Of a stretch of DNA of 64,000 nucleotides, positions 25,814 to 34,207 are shown piece after piece; positions within the stretch are counted from its first letter, which is position 1, and each line of letters begins with the position of its first letter. The DNA lies in NCBI GenBank assembly GCA_036264355.1, contig DATARD010000398.1, positions 1-64,000 of the forward strand, in the 5' to 3' direction. The translations under genes and the position numbers were made by a program. The DNA comes from UBA5704 sp036264355. GTDB lineage: Bacteria > Acidobacteriota > Thermoanaerobaculia > Multivoradales > UBA5704. Under the pieces are notes generated by a model, which saw only the letters and a program-made list of their open reading frames with translations, was not told the DNA's origin and ran no database searches.

Positions 25814-26587
25814 ATGGAGGACCATCTGGACCATCTGGAGATGCCTGAAGAGATCCGCAAGCGCTTGCGCAACGCCCGGAGCGCCGTGGCGTTTTCCGGC
25901 GCCGGCGTGTCGAAAGAGAGCGGGCTCGACACCTTCCGCGGCGCCGGCGGGCTGTGGGAGCGCATGCGGCCCGAAGAGCTGGCCACCCCCGAAGCGTTCG
26001 CCGCCGATCCCGGCCTGGTATGGCGCTGGTACGCCTGGCGGCACCGTGTTGCCACGGCGGCCGAGCCCAATCCGGCGCACCGCGCCCTGGTGCGTTGGGA
26101 GGAGCTGTTCCCGTCCTTTGCCCTGGTGACGCAGAACGTCGACGGCTTGCACGCTCGAGCCGGCAGCAGGTCGATCCTGGAATTGCACGGCACGCTGATC
26201 GAGGCCAAGTGCGAGCTGTGCTTCCGGCGGCGGGACATGGGCGAGGCGATCGCCGAGTCGCCGGAGGAGCCGCCGCGTTGCGCCTGCGGCGGGCGTTTCC
26301 GGCCGGCCGTCGTCTGGTTCGGCGAGTCGCTCGATCCGGACGTGCTGGGCCGGGCGCACCGGGCGGCGGCGCGCTGCGATCTGTTTCTCTCCGTCGGCAC
26401 CTCGTCGACCGTCTACCCGGCGGCGGGACTGATCGAGACGGCCTGGCGGGCCCGCGCCTGTGTCATTGAGGTCAATCCCGAGCCGACGCCGTTCTCGCGG
26501 CTGGTTCATCTACAGATTGCCGCGCCCGCCGGCCTGGCCGTGCCGCGGCTCACCGAGGAGATCGAGCGATGCCGACCGATTGGATGA
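25814..26587 (+). CDS. cobB: Sir2-type NAD-dependent deacylase
   Basis: The protein has 257 residues. It shows the NAD loop FSGAGVSKESGLDTFRG, the TQNVDGLH motif, catalytic His125 in ELHGTL, and two zinc-binding Cys pairs (CELC and CACG; about residues 134-157). It removes acetyl or acyl groups from lysines, with NAD as co-substrate. RBS AAAGGAGA lies directly before the ATG. Its end overlaps radC by 19 bases, so the two are probably co-transcribed. YxxR (the succinyl-selective motif) at residues 72-75 reads WYAW, so deacetylase rather than desuccinylase activity is more likely. Confidence 0.93.
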   Translation: MEDHLDHLEMPEEIRKRLRNARSAVAFSGAGVSKESGLDTFRGAGGLWERMRPEELATPEAFAADPGLVWRWYAWRHRVATAAEPNPAHRALVRWEELFPSFALVTQNVDGLHARAGSRSILELHGTLIEAKCELCFRRRDMGEAIAESPEEPPRCACGGRFRPAVVWFGESLDPDVLGRAHRAAARCDLFLSVGTSSTVYPAAGLIETAWRARACVIEVNPEPTPFSRLVHLQIAAPAGLAVPRLTEEIERCRPIG

Positions 26588-27258
26588 TCCGCGACCTGCC
26601 GGAGAGCGAACGTCCGCGCGAAAGGCTGCTCGACCAGGGGAGCGGCTCGCTGTCGGATGCGGAGCTGATCGCCGTGCTGCTGCGCACCGGCCATACCGGC
26701 GCGTCGGTGGTGGAGATCTCCATGGAGCTGCTGAACGAGAACGGCGGCTTGCAGGGGCTGCTGGGAGCGACCGCGCTCTCCTTGCAGCGCAAAGGGATCG
26801 GCCCCGCCAAGGCCGCCGGTCTCCTCGCCGCCCTGGAGATCGCCCGCCGGCTGGCGCGCCGGAGCCTGGAGCAAGAACGCCAGCCGCTCAGCCGGCCGGA
26901 GGAGATGGTGCGCTATCTCTCCCTACGCTACCGCGTGCGCGACCAGGAGATCCTGGGAGCGCTCTTCCTCGACAACCGCGGCCGCCTGCTCGGCGAGCGC
27001 GAAATCTACCGCGGCACCCTCGATCGGGCGGCGGTCGAGCCGCGGGAGATCCTCAAGGAGTGCCTGCTGCGCGGCGCGGCGGCGGTGGTCATCTTCCACA
27101 ACCACCCGAGCGGCGACCCGGCGCCGAGCCAGGACGACATCGCCTTCACCCAGAATCTGGCGGCAGCCGCCCAGGTGGTCGGAGTGCGTCTCGCCGATCA
27201 CCTGATCCTGGGAGAAGGAGGGACCTGGGCCACGGTGCGCGACCGGCTGGCGTGGTAG
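26569..27258 (+). CDS. radC: RadC family JAMM domain protein
   Basis: The protein has 229 residues. The N-terminal helix-hairpin-helix region (about 40-80, LSLQRKGIGPAKAAGLLAALE) precedes the MPN/JAMM domain with the motif HNHPSGDPAPSQDD (His177, His179, Asp190). All metal ligands are there. RadC was once linked to DNA repair, but its biochemical role is not settled. It overlaps the sirtuin gene on the 5' side. The start is fixed by MPTDWMIRDLPESERPRERL, a normal family beginning. Confidence 0.93.
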   Translation: MPTDWMIRDLPESERPRERLLDQGSGSLSDAELIAVLLRTGHTGASVVEISMELLNENGGLQGLLGATALSLQRKGIGPAKAAGLLAALEIARRLARRSLEQERQPLSRPEEMVRYLSLRYRVRDQEILGALFLDNRGRLLGEREIYRGTLDRAAVEPREILKECLLRGAAAVVIFHNHPSGDPAPSQDDIAFTQNLAAAAQVVGVRLADHLILGEGGTWATVRDRLAW

Positions 27259-27269
27259 GCCGGCGGAGA

Positions 27270-27300
27270 GGGGGGCTATCCGCAGTGATAGCCTCCCCCC
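27270..27300 (+). promoter_or_regulatory. Hairpin directly abutting the larC start
   Basis: GGGGGGCTATC (27270-27280) pairs, with one mismatch, with GATAGCCTCCCC (27287 on) around CGCAGT. The right arm ends at the base before the larC ATG, and no Shine-Dalgarno sequence is visible. It could end radC transcription or hold the larC start in a stem. Confidence 0.4.
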
Positions 27301-28638
27301 ATGACGCACTATCACCTCGACTGCGCGAGCGGCCTGGCCGGCGACATGTTCCTCGGCGCCTGTCTCGATCTCGGCATGCCGCTCGATCTGCTCACTGAAA
27401 CCGTGGCCCGGCTCGGCCTGCCCGGCGTCTCCGTCGAAAGCTGCAAGGCGCTGCTGGGCGGCGTGACCGGCACCCGCTTCCGCGTCCTCGAAGGCGGCCG
27501 GCCGATCGAAGGGCCGGACCCCGACGAAGGGCACGAGCACAAGCATGGACACGATCATGCCCATGATCACGCCCACGAGCATCACGAGCACGACGCCCAT
27601 CCGCGGGACCGGGGGCATGTCCCTCATCCTCATGAGCATCCTCAGGATCACCCGCACGACCATTCTCACGATCACCACGACCATCATCACGGGCGCGACT
27701 TGGCGTCGATCCGCCGGCTGATCGCGGAGAGCGGTCTCGCGGCGCCGGTCAAGGAGCGGGCGATCCGCCTGTTTCAGCGGCTCGGCGAGGCGGAGGCGAA
27801 GATTCACGGCATGGAGGTCGACCGCGTCCACTTCCATGAGGTCGGCGCGGTCGACTCGATCGTCGACCTGGTCGGCGCGGCGGCGGCGATCGAATTTCTC
27901 GCTCCCGGGCGCCTGACCTGCGGACCGGTCAACGTGGGGAGCGGCCGGGTGAAGACCGCGCACGGCGAATTGCCGGTGCCGGCGCCCGCCACCGCCGAGC
28001 TGCTGCGCGGCATCCCGATCTGGGGAGGGCCCGGAGGCGAGCTGACCACTCCGACCGGCGCCGTGCTCCTCGCCGTGCTGGTCGACGAGTTCACCGAGCT
28101 GCCGGCCCTCACCCTCGACGGCATCGGCTACGGTCTGGGAAAGAAAGATCTGCCGGGCCAGCCGAACGCCGTGCGGCTTTTGCGGGGTCGCGTCGCGGAG
28201 GGCTCCCGGCCGCAGGTGGCGGTGCTCGAAGCGGAGATCGACGATCTGCCCGGCGAAGGCTTCGGCTTCCTCATGGAGCGGCTGCTCGAAGCCGGCGCGC
28301 TGGATGTCTACTTCACCGCGGTACAGATGAAGAAGAGCCGGCCCGGCACCCTGGTCACCGTCCTCTGCCGTCCGCCGCAGCTCGAATCCCTGGCCGCCCT
28401 GCTGCTGGTGGAATCCGGCTCCCTGGGATGCCGTTATCACCTGACGAGCCGCTTCGAGGCGGAGCGCGAGATCGTGAACGTCGCGACCGCGTTCGGCACC
28501 GTGCGGGTCAAGCAGGCCCGGTTCCAGGGCCGGCCGCTCGCCGCGGCGCCCGAGTTCGACGACTGCCGGCGCCTGGCGCTCGCGGCCGGGGTGCCCTGGC
28601 GCGACGTCTATCGTGCCGCCCTCCTGGCTGTCCCATGA
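27301..28638 (+). CDS. larC: Nickel pincer cofactor biosynthesis protein LarC
   Basis: The protein has 445 residues. It has the LarC (DUF111) start DCASGLAGDMFLGACLDLGM, a long His-rich segment (about residues 77-135, with runs such as HDHAHDHAHEHHEHD), then VHFHEVGAVDSIVD, and the C-terminal part with FYFTAVQMKKSRPGTLV-type motifs. LarC inserts nickel into the pincer nucleotide of lactate racemase. The reading frame is continuous, whereas Lactobacillus uses a frameshift between larC1 and larC2. No larA, larB or larE lies next to it. Confidence 0.9.
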   Translation: MTHYHLDCASGLAGDMFLGACLDLGMPLDLLTETVARLGLPGVSVESCKALLGGVTGTRFRVLEGGRPIEGPDPDEGHEHKHGHDHAHDHAHEHHEHDAHPRDRGHVPHPHEHPQDHPHDHSHDHHDHHHGRDLASIRRLIAESGLAAPVKERAIRLFQRLGEAEAKIHGMEVDRVHFHEVGAVDSIVDLVGAAAAIEFLAPGRLTCGPVNVGSGRVKTAHGELPVPAPATAELLRGIPIWGGPGGELTTPTGAVLLAVLVDEFTELPALTLDGIGYGLGKKDLPGQPNAVRLLRGRVAEGSRPQVAVLEAEIDDLPGEGFGFLMERLLEAGALDVYFTAVQMKKSRPGTLVTVLCRPPQLESLAALLLVESGSLGCRYHLTSRFEAEREIVNVATAFGTVRVKQARFQGRPLAAAPEFDDCRRLALAAGVPWRDVYRAALLAVP

Positions 28639-28670
28639 CGCTGGCTGTTCCATGACCTGAAAGAGAAGAG

Positions 28671-29555
28671 ATGTCCGAGATCAATACGCATGCACACCCG
28701 GAGAGCCGGCTCGAGCTGGGGCTCGCGGGTGGAGGATCGCTCCGTTGGGCGGTGGTCGACCTGACCGCCGTCGTCCAGGAGGCGCGCGACCGGCGCGACC
28801 TTGGCCCGGTGGCCACCGCCGCGCTCGGCCGCAGCATGGCCGGCGCCGCACTCCTCCTCCGGCTCGCCACCAAGACCCCGAGCCGCCTGGTGATGGAGGT
28901 ACGCGGCGACGGGCCGATCCTCCGCGTCCTCGCCGAAGCCGACCAGCAGGGCAACCTGCGCGGCCTGGTGGGCGACGAACGGGTCGACGTGCCGCACTAC
29001 GAGAACATGAAGCTCGCCGTGGGCCGGGCGGTGGGGAAGGGCTTCCTCCGCGTGCTGCGCGAGTTCGAAGGCGGCGGCGCCTACCACAGCCAGGTGGCGC
29101 TGGTCAGCGGCGAAATCGGCGACGATGTCGCTCACTACCTGGAGCAGAGCGAGCAGACCCGCTCCGCCGTGCTGCTCGGAGTCCTCGGCAAACCGGCCGG
29201 CGTCGCCGCTGCCGGTGGCATGATCGTGGAGCTTCTCCCTGGCGCCACGGAGGACGTCATCGAACGCCTGGAGAGCAACATCGGCGGCATCCGCGGCATC
29301 AGCGAGCTGCTCGAAGAGGGCGGCACCCCGCACGTCGTCGAAACCGTCCTCGCCGGCCTCGACCGCGAGGTCAAAGAGATCAGCCCCATGCAGTACCGCT
29401 GCCGCTGCAGCCGCGAGCGCCTGCTCCAGCACCTCGTGATGCTCTCGGACGAAGACCGCGAATACCTCCGCCGCGACGACGGCACCATCGACGCCGACTG
29501 CGTCTTCTGCGGCACGCACTATCTGTTCACGGCGGACGACCTCGCGGCGGAGTAG
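28671..29555 (+). CDS. hslO: Redox-regulated chaperone Hsp33
   Basis: The protein has 294 residues, the normal Hsp33 length. The C-terminal zinc switch is YRCRCSRERL (CxC) followed about 30 residues later by DADCVFCGTHY (CxxC). The N-terminal fold has the typical segments ARAHALLGRALAGA-like GRSMAGAALLLRLA and MEVRGDGPILRVLAEAD. In oxidising stress the cysteines lose zinc and the protein becomes a holding chaperone. It is 32 bp after larC and ahead of metG; no peroxide-response site was noticed. Confidence 0.95.
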   Translation: MSEINTHAHPESRLELGLAGGGSLRWAVVDLTAVVQEARDRRDLGPVATAALGRSMAGAALLLRLATKTPSRLVMEVRGDGPILRVLAEADQQGNLRGLVGDERVDVPHYENMKLAVGRAVGKGFLRVLREFEGGGAYHSQVALVSGEIGDDVAHYLEQSEQTRSAVLLGVLGKPAGVAAAGGMIVELLPGATEDVIERLESNIGGIRGISELLEEGGTPHVVETVLAGLDREVKEISPMQYRCRCSRERLLQHLVMLSDEDREYLRRDDGTIDADCVFCGTHYLFTADDLAAE

Positions 29556-29568
29556 GCGCCCCGCCTGC

Positions 29569-29574
29569 TACAAT
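29569..29574 (+). promoter_or_regulatory. Candidate -10 box before metG
   Basis: TACAAT sits in GCTACAATCCGCG, identical over 13 bases to the site at 17370-17382. The ATG follows the box by 10 bases, so the transcript would be nearly leaderless. No -35 box is clear. Confidence 0.5.
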
Positions 29575-29584
29575 CCGCGATTCC

Positions 29585-31549
29585 ATGAGCACCTTCTACG
29601 TCACCACCCCGATCTACTACGTGAACGATCTGCCCCACATCGGGCACATCTACACGACCACCGTCGCCGACACCCTGGCGCGCTACCGCCGGCTGGCCGG
29701 GGACGACACCTACTTCCTCACCGGCACCGACGAGCACGGCCAGAACATCGAGCGCGCCGCGAAGAAGGAGGGGATCGCCCCCATCGAGCTCGCCGACCGC
29801 GTGGTCTCGCGCTACTTCGCGCTGCGCGACCGCCTCGGCTTCTCGAACGACGATTTCATCCGCACCACCCAGCCGCGGCACTACCGGGGCGTCGAAGAGA
29901 TCATCCGCCGCATCCAGGCGAACGGCGACCTCTACGCGGCGACGCACGAGGGGTGGTACTGCTCGCCCTGCGAGACCTTCTACACCGAGAAGGAGCTCGC
30001 GGCCGACCGCACCTGCCCGGTGCACGCCACGCCGGTCGAGTGGCAATCCGAAGAGAACCTGTTCTTCCGGCTGTCCAAATACCAGCAGCCGCTCCTCGAC
30101 TGGTACCGATCCCATCCGGAACCCGTCCGTCCGGCGACCCGTCTCAACGAGGTCCGCTCCTTCGTCGAATCCGGCCTGCGCGACCTCTCCGTCTCGCGCG
30201 CCACCCTCGAATGGGGCATTCCGTTCCCCGGCTACCCGGGGCAGACCGTCTACGTCTGGCTCGACGCGCTGACCAATTACATCAGCGCCCTGGGCTTCGG
30301 CGCCGAAGACGACCATCTCTACCAAAAGCTCTGGCAGACCGGTGACGTCCGCCTGCATCTGATCGGCAAAGACATCCTGCGCCACCACGCCGTCTACTGG
30401 CCGGCCTTCCTGATGTCCGCCGGCCTGCCGCTGCCCACCACCGTCTGGGCGCACGGCTGGTGGTACCGCGACGGCAAGAAGATGTCGAAGTCGACCGGCA
30501 ACATCGTCCGGCCGGACGACCTCATCGACCGCTTCGGTGCCGACCCCGTGCGCTACTTCTTCCTCCGCGAAATGGTCTTCGGCGGCGACGCCACCTTCTC
30601 GGACGAAGCGTTCATCGACCGCTACAACAGCGATCTGGCGAACGACCTCGGCAACACCGTGAGCCGGCTGGTCACCCTGTCACGCAGCGCCTTCGACGGC
30701 AAGACGCCGAACGTGGCGTGCGATGACAACCCGGTCCGCGACGTCGCCACCCGCGTGCTGCCGGAGTATCGCGAAGCGATGCAGGAGCTCGCCTTCAGCC
30801 GCGCGCTCGAAGCGCTCTGGCGTCTCCTCGCCGAGACCAACCAGTATCTGGTCGCCCGCGCGCCGTGGAAGCTGATCAAGACCGAAGGTTCGACCGAGGC
30901 CCTGTCGCGCGTCCTGTGGAACGGTCTCGAAGCCGTGCGCCTGGTCGCCACCGGCCTGCTGCCCTTCATGCCCAAGGTCGCCCCGCAAGTGCTCGCCGCG
31001 ATCGGCGTCACCGCTGTGCCTTCGAGCTTCGACGCATTGATCTGGGGCGGCCTGCCGACCGGCGCCGAGATCCCGGAGCCGAAGCCGATCTTCCCGCGCA
31101 TCGACAAGAAGGAGTACCTGGGAGACGCGCAGGTGCCGGCTCCGGATCAACAGCCGAAAGAGAAAAAGAAGGAAAAGCAGAAGGACAGTCCGAAGGAAAA
31201 AGCGACGAAAGAGAGGGAGACGACGTTGATCACGATCGATAAGTTCTTCGAAACCGAGCTGAAGGCGGGCACCATCCTGACGGCCGAACGGGTGCCGAAA
31301 TCCGAGAAGCTGATCAAGCTCTCGGTGGACCTGGGAGAAGAGACCCCGCGCCAGATCGTCGCCGGCATCGGGCTCGCCTACCAGCCCGAGGAGCTGGTCG
31401 GCCGGCAGGTCGCCGTGGTCGCCAACCTCCAGCCCGCGAAGCTCATGGGCGTCGAGTCGCAAGGCATGGTCCTCGCCGCCTCGATCGACGGCAAGCCGGT
31501 GCTTCTGCACCCCGACACGCAGGTCACGGCCGGAACCCAAGTCCGGTGA
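29585..31549 (+). CDS. metG: Methionine--tRNA ligase
   Basis: The protein has 654 residues. The HIGH motif is PHIGHIY (about residue 19), the zinc knuckle is WYCSPCETF...CPVH (CxxC and CxxH, about 128-147), and KKMSKSTGN (about 299-307) closes the active site. An anticodon-binding helical domain follows (about 365-500). After a Lys/Glu-rich linker (residues 525-550) there is a Trbp111/EMAP-like tRNA-binding domain (about 555-654, FFETELKAGTILTAERVPKS). The start at 29585 was chosen because the family begins STFYVTTPIYYVND; the longer frame upstream is a shadow of hslO. tatD follows with a GTGA overlap. Confidence 0.97.
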   Translation: MSTFYVTTPIYYVNDLPHIGHIYTTTVADTLARYRRLAGDDTYFLTGTDEHGQNIERAAKKEGIAPIELADRVVSRYFALRDRLGFSNDDFIRTTQPRHYRGVEEIIRRIQANGDLYAATHEGWYCSPCETFYTEKELAADRTCPVHATPVEWQSEENLFFRLSKYQQPLLDWYRSHPEPVRPATRLNEVRSFVESGLRDLSVSRATLEWGIPFPGYPGQTVYVWLDALTNYISALGFGAEDDHLYQKLWQTGDVRLHLIGKDILRHHAVYWPAFLMSAGLPLPTTVWAHGWWYRDGKKMSKSTGNIVRPDDLIDRFGADPVRYFFLREMVFGGDATFSDEAFIDRYNSDLANDLGNTVSRLVTLSRSAFDGKTPNVACDDNPVRDVATRVLPEYREAMQELAFSRALEALWRLLAETNQYLVARAPWKLIKTEGSTEALSRVLWNGLEAVRLVATGLLPFMPKVAPQVLAAIGVTAVPSSFDALIWGGLPTGAEIPEPKPIFPRIDKKEYLGDAQVPAPDQQPKEKKKEKQKDSPKEKATKERETTLITIDKFFETELKAGTILTAERVPKSEKLIKLSVDLGEETPRQIVAGIGLAYQPEELVGRQVAVVANLQPAKLMGVESQGMVLAASIDGKPVLLHPDTQVTAGTQVR

Positions 31550-32355
31550 ATATTCCGGTGAGAACCGGCCTCATCGACTCCCACTGCCACCTCCAGAGCC
31601 TGCCCGCCGACGAACGCGAGCGAGCTCTGGACCACGCCCGCGAGCACGGAGTGGAAGGCTTCCTCGTCCCGGCGATCCGCCTGTCGGACGCCGACGACGT
31701 GCTGGCCCTCTGCCACCGCCATCCCGACGTCTGGTGCGCCCTGGGAGTCCATCCCCACGACGCGAATACCTGGCAGCCCGGAGACCAGGAACGGCTGCGG
31801 AGTCTGCTCGCCGATCCGAAAGCCGTGGCGGTGGGGGAGTGCGGCCTCGACTTCTTCTACGACCGCTCGCCGCGCGACGTGCAGGGCCACGTGCTGCGAG
31901 AGCAGTGGGAGCTCGCTGTCGAGCTCGGCCTGCCGGTGATCGTCCACAACCGTGACAGCAACGAAGAGATGCTCGCCGCCTTCCGCGAGCCCGCCTTCGC
32001 AAACCTCCAGGCCGACTTCCACTCCTTCGCCGGAGGCCGCCCGATGGCCGAAGAGCTGATCGCCCGAGGCGGCTTCCTCGGCCTCTCCGGAATGATCACC
32101 TTCCCCAAGGCCGACAACGTCCGAGAGGTCCTCCCCATCCTCCCGCCGGACCGCTGCCTTGTGGAGACCGACACCCCCTACCTCGCACCCATCCCGCACC
32201 GAGGCAAACCCAACCGCCCCGCCTACGTCGTCGAAATCGCCACCCGTCTCGCCCAGGAGACTGGAGAGACCTTCGAGCAGGCGTGCCGGCGGACGGGGGA
32301 GAACTTCTTCCGGTTGTTCAGCAAGGCGCAACGCTCCCCTGATCCGGCCGCGTGA
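31546..32355 (+). CDS. tatD: TatD family metal-dependent DNase
   Basis: The protein has 269 residues. Metal-ligand motifs are DSHCHL (HxH), GECGLDFFYD (Glu and Asp), VIVHNRDSNEEM (His), FHSFAG (His) and LVETDTPYLAP (Asp). TatD proteins are 3'-5' exonucleases for DNA and RNA ends. The gene starts with GTG inside the metG stop (GTGA), a common metG-tatD pairing. Four bases of overlap suggest coupling. The last ~12 residues run up to the repeat array that begins at 32376. Confidence 0.92.
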   Translation: MNIPVRTGLIDSHCHLQSLPADERERALDHAREHGVEGFLVPAIRLSDADDVLALCHRHPDVWCALGVHPHDANTWQPGDQERLRSLLADPKAVAVGECGLDFFYDRSPRDVQGHVLREQWELAVELGLPVIVHNRDSNEEMLAAFREPAFANLQADFHSFAGGRPMAEELIARGGFLGLSGMITFPKADNVREVLPILPPDRCLVETDTPYLAPIPHRGKPNRPAYVVEIATRLAQETGETFEQACRRTGENFFRLFSKAQRSPDPAA

Positions 32356-32375
32356 TCGGCCTCTCCTTCCGCCCC

Positions 32376-32858
32376 AACGGGTGACCGGTCAGCATCGACG
32401 GAACGCGAGTCAGGGTCGACGAGCCACTCGCCAACGTCGACGAGCTGCTCGTCAGCGTCGACGGGCCGCTCGTCAGAGTTGACGGGACGCTCGTCGGGGT
32501 TGACGGGCCGCTCGTCAGGGTTGACGGATCACTGGTTGACGTTGACGGGTCATCCGTCAGGCCTGATGGGTCATCGGTTGACCCTGATGGGTAATCCGTC
32601 AGAGCTGACAGACGACCGGTTGAGACTGCCGAGTGATCCGTCAGGGCTGTCGGACGACCGGTTGGGGCTGACGGAGCATCCATTAAGGCCGACGGATGAC
32701 CGGTTGACGTTGACGCGTGACCCGTCAAGGCTGACGAATGATCCGTCAGAGCTGACTCGTGATCCGTCAGAGCTGACGGGTCACAAGTTGGCGCTGATGG
32801 AACGCGAGCTGACGCTGTTGGAACGCGAGATCACGCTGCCGGGACGCGAGTCAAGCCA
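32376..32858. repeat. Tandem array of 23 degenerate 21-bp units
   Basis: I could phase the region into 23 consecutive units, each exactly 21 bp with no indel (unit 1 starts at 32397, unit 22 at 32838, plus one at 32376). The rough consensus is GACGGGTGATCCGTCAGGGCT. Adjacent copies differ at several sites, but GAC at the start and GTC/GTT/GGT in the middle recur. Joined copies contain an imperfect palindrome CTGACGG-N5-CCGTCAG. Because 21 is a multiple of three, both strands give long heptapeptide-repeat frames (PSTLTSG-like on minus, LTDDPSG-like on plus); these look like by-products. Confidence 0.9.
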
Positions 32859-32935
32859 CGCTCCTCGCTGGAAGCGCTGGCTTCCAGCCGGCCCAAAGCC
32901 GTCAGGCTTTTGGCGTTCGCGGAGGCACCGTACCG
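32859..32935. other. Short tail after the array, no gene
   Basis: These ~77 bp hold a small inverted repeat (AGCGCTGGCTTCCAGC region and GCCGTCAGGCTTTTGGC) and the stop end of a decayed gene on the minus strand. CAAAGCCGTCAGGCTTTTGG (about 32895-32914) is a compact hairpin, AAAGCC-GTCA-GGCTTTT, with a T run on its right side, so it could end transcription from the plus strand. Confidence 0.45.
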
Positions 32936-33652
32936 TCAGGTGCCACCCTTCGGCGGCCGGCTGCGCAAAGCCGCCAGCGCCGCGGTGAGGCTCTCCGCGG
33001 CCTCCGGCTCTCCGGCTGAGCGCCGGAGCGCTTTTTCGAGGAGCGGGCCGTCGACCTCCGGTGAGCCCAGGAGGGCGATCCGGCCTGCCGCTTGGGCGAC
33101 CGCCCTCGGGCTGGCGTGCTCGACGAGATACCGGTAGGTCGGCAGCGAGCGCGGCTCCTCCTTCTGAAGGTGATGCAGGCGCGACTGGCCCATGGCCGCG
33201 CCTTCCCATTGGACGATGAATTCGCCGTCGGTGCGGGTCTTCAGGATGTGGACCATCATCACCAGTCCGGCGGCGAGCGCCACGACATGGAGGCCGCCGA
33301 CGATCCGCACGGCCAGCCGGCCGGGGAACGGTTTCGAGCCGAACGCCAGAAGGGTCGCGACCAGCGGCGGCGTCATGAGAAACGGAACCACCAGCGGACC
33401 GACCATCGCGCCACCTACGGCAAAGGCGACGAGGGCGAGGCCGATCGAGCCCAGAAGGCCGGGCTGGGCGGGAAGAGGCGCCTTGGCAAACGTCCGGATC
33501 GCTCCATGGGCGAGAAACTAGGTGAAGGCGAGGAGGAGCCACCACTGCACGGGCGGAGCGAACGAATCCACCATCGACGCCACGCAGGTCCCGCAGGCGA
33601 GCGCCGGCCGGGCGGCTCCCAAGAGCGCGAGGGCGATGAAGATCCGTTTCAT
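32936..33652 (-). pseudogene. Membrane protein gene interrupted by an in-frame amber codon
   Basis: The frame starts at 33652 (MKRIFIALALLGAARPALAC, a signal-peptide-like start) and runs for 44 codons to WWLLLAFT, then TAG at 33518-33520, then continues in the same frame to 32936 with FLAHGAIRTF and further hydrophobic segments (LGSIGLALVAFAVGGAMVG, LAVRIVGGLHVVALAAGLVMM). The rest is a soluble tail rich in Ala/Glu. The split sits within a hydrophobic helix, where TGG (Trp) to TAG would be a one-base change. It may be a recent nonsense mutation, a sequencing error, or a gene that needs readthrough. I do not recognise the family. Confidence 0.6.
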
Positions 33653-33724
33653 GGCTGGCTGCCGCTGGCTTAATGATAGCGCATCCGCGCGAGCGGCCGG
33701 GCAGACCTGGCTAACCGGCCGGTC

Positions 33725-33823
33725 GTGGACGCGGAACGCCTCTTGCGTCATTCCGGAGAGGAACCGTTGGATCGAGTCTGCGGCTTCGACGATGTCCAGC
33801 AGGTACAGCCGGTCAGGCCGCAT
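33725..33823 (-). pseudogene. N-terminal stub of a HepT-like HEPN toxin (DUF86)
   Basis: The first 33 codons read MRPDRLYLLDIVEAADSIQRF and LSGMTQEAF, a typical DUF86/HepT start. After that the sequence loses similarity (RVHDRPVSQVC...) in all three frames, so about 70-80 residues including the RxxxxH active site are gone. It overlaps the end of the MntA-like gene by 11 bp, as in intact pairs. The frame then runs, without a stop, into the decayed membrane protein downstream. Confidence 0.65.
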
Positions 33824-34118
33824 AGACGACCCGGGCGGCCGCGAGCACCGATTCGCGGATCGCGGGCTTGAGGCCCCGCTTGGGGACGAGATCGACCTTG
33901 CGGTCGAAGAGCGCTTCGAGATCGCGCTGCAGGCGGGTCAGGGTCAGGAAGCCCGGCCGTGCCTGCGGTTGGAAGGTGACGAGGAAGTCGAGATCGCTCG
34001 CAGGCCGAAACCGGTCGGTCTCTGCCGAGCCGAAGAGGGAGAGCTCCTGCACTTGGTAGCGTTGGCAGAGATCCGCCAGGGCTTCAGAGGAAATCGAGTC
34101 GAATGGAGATTTCGGCAT
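33813..34118 (-). CDS. MntA-like minimal nucleotidyltransferase antitoxin
   Basis: The protein has 101 residues. The MNT motif is SLFGSAETDRFRPASDLDFLVTF, matching GSx10DxD with the two catalytic aspartates (D-L-D). Proteins of this type (MntA) AMPylate and silence the HEPN RNase HepT. The start at 34118 (MPKSPFDSI) has an AGAGAGG-type site before it; a longer frame upstream shows no coding features. The partner toxin is only a stub (33725-33823), so this is an antitoxin left without its toxin. Confidence 0.82.
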   Translation of the reverse strand: MPKSPFDSISSEALADLCQRYQVQELSLFGSAETDRFRPASDLDFLVTFQPQARPGFLTLTRLQRDLEALFDRKVDLVPKRGLKPAIRESVLAAARVVYAA

Positions 34119-34207
34119 GCTTCGAACCTCTCTCGATCCAAGGGTAGCACGCCCGTCGCCGTCGCCGCGATACAGTGGAGGCAATCGATCCGAAAGGACT
34201 TCGCACC

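Noticed and set aside
27501..27720. Frameshift between LarC1 and LarC2
   Set aside because: The frame is continuous through the His-rich region, so no programmed frameshift is needed here.
28745..29584. N-terminal extension of methionyl-tRNA synthetase
   Set aside because: This part of the frame is Arg/Pro-rich shadow of hslO; the real family start is at 29585.
32318..32728. Long heptapeptide-repeat frame on the minus strand across the 21-bp array
   Set aside because: It exists only because 21 is a multiple of three, it overlaps tatD on the other strand and has no RBS or known motif.
32376..32858. Possible CRISPR array
   Set aside because: There are no spacers: the units follow each other directly. 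No cas gene is near.
32479..32988. Heptapeptide-repeat frame on the plus strand across the array
   Set aside because: Same reason, and it runs into the opposite strand's decayed gene; no start signal.
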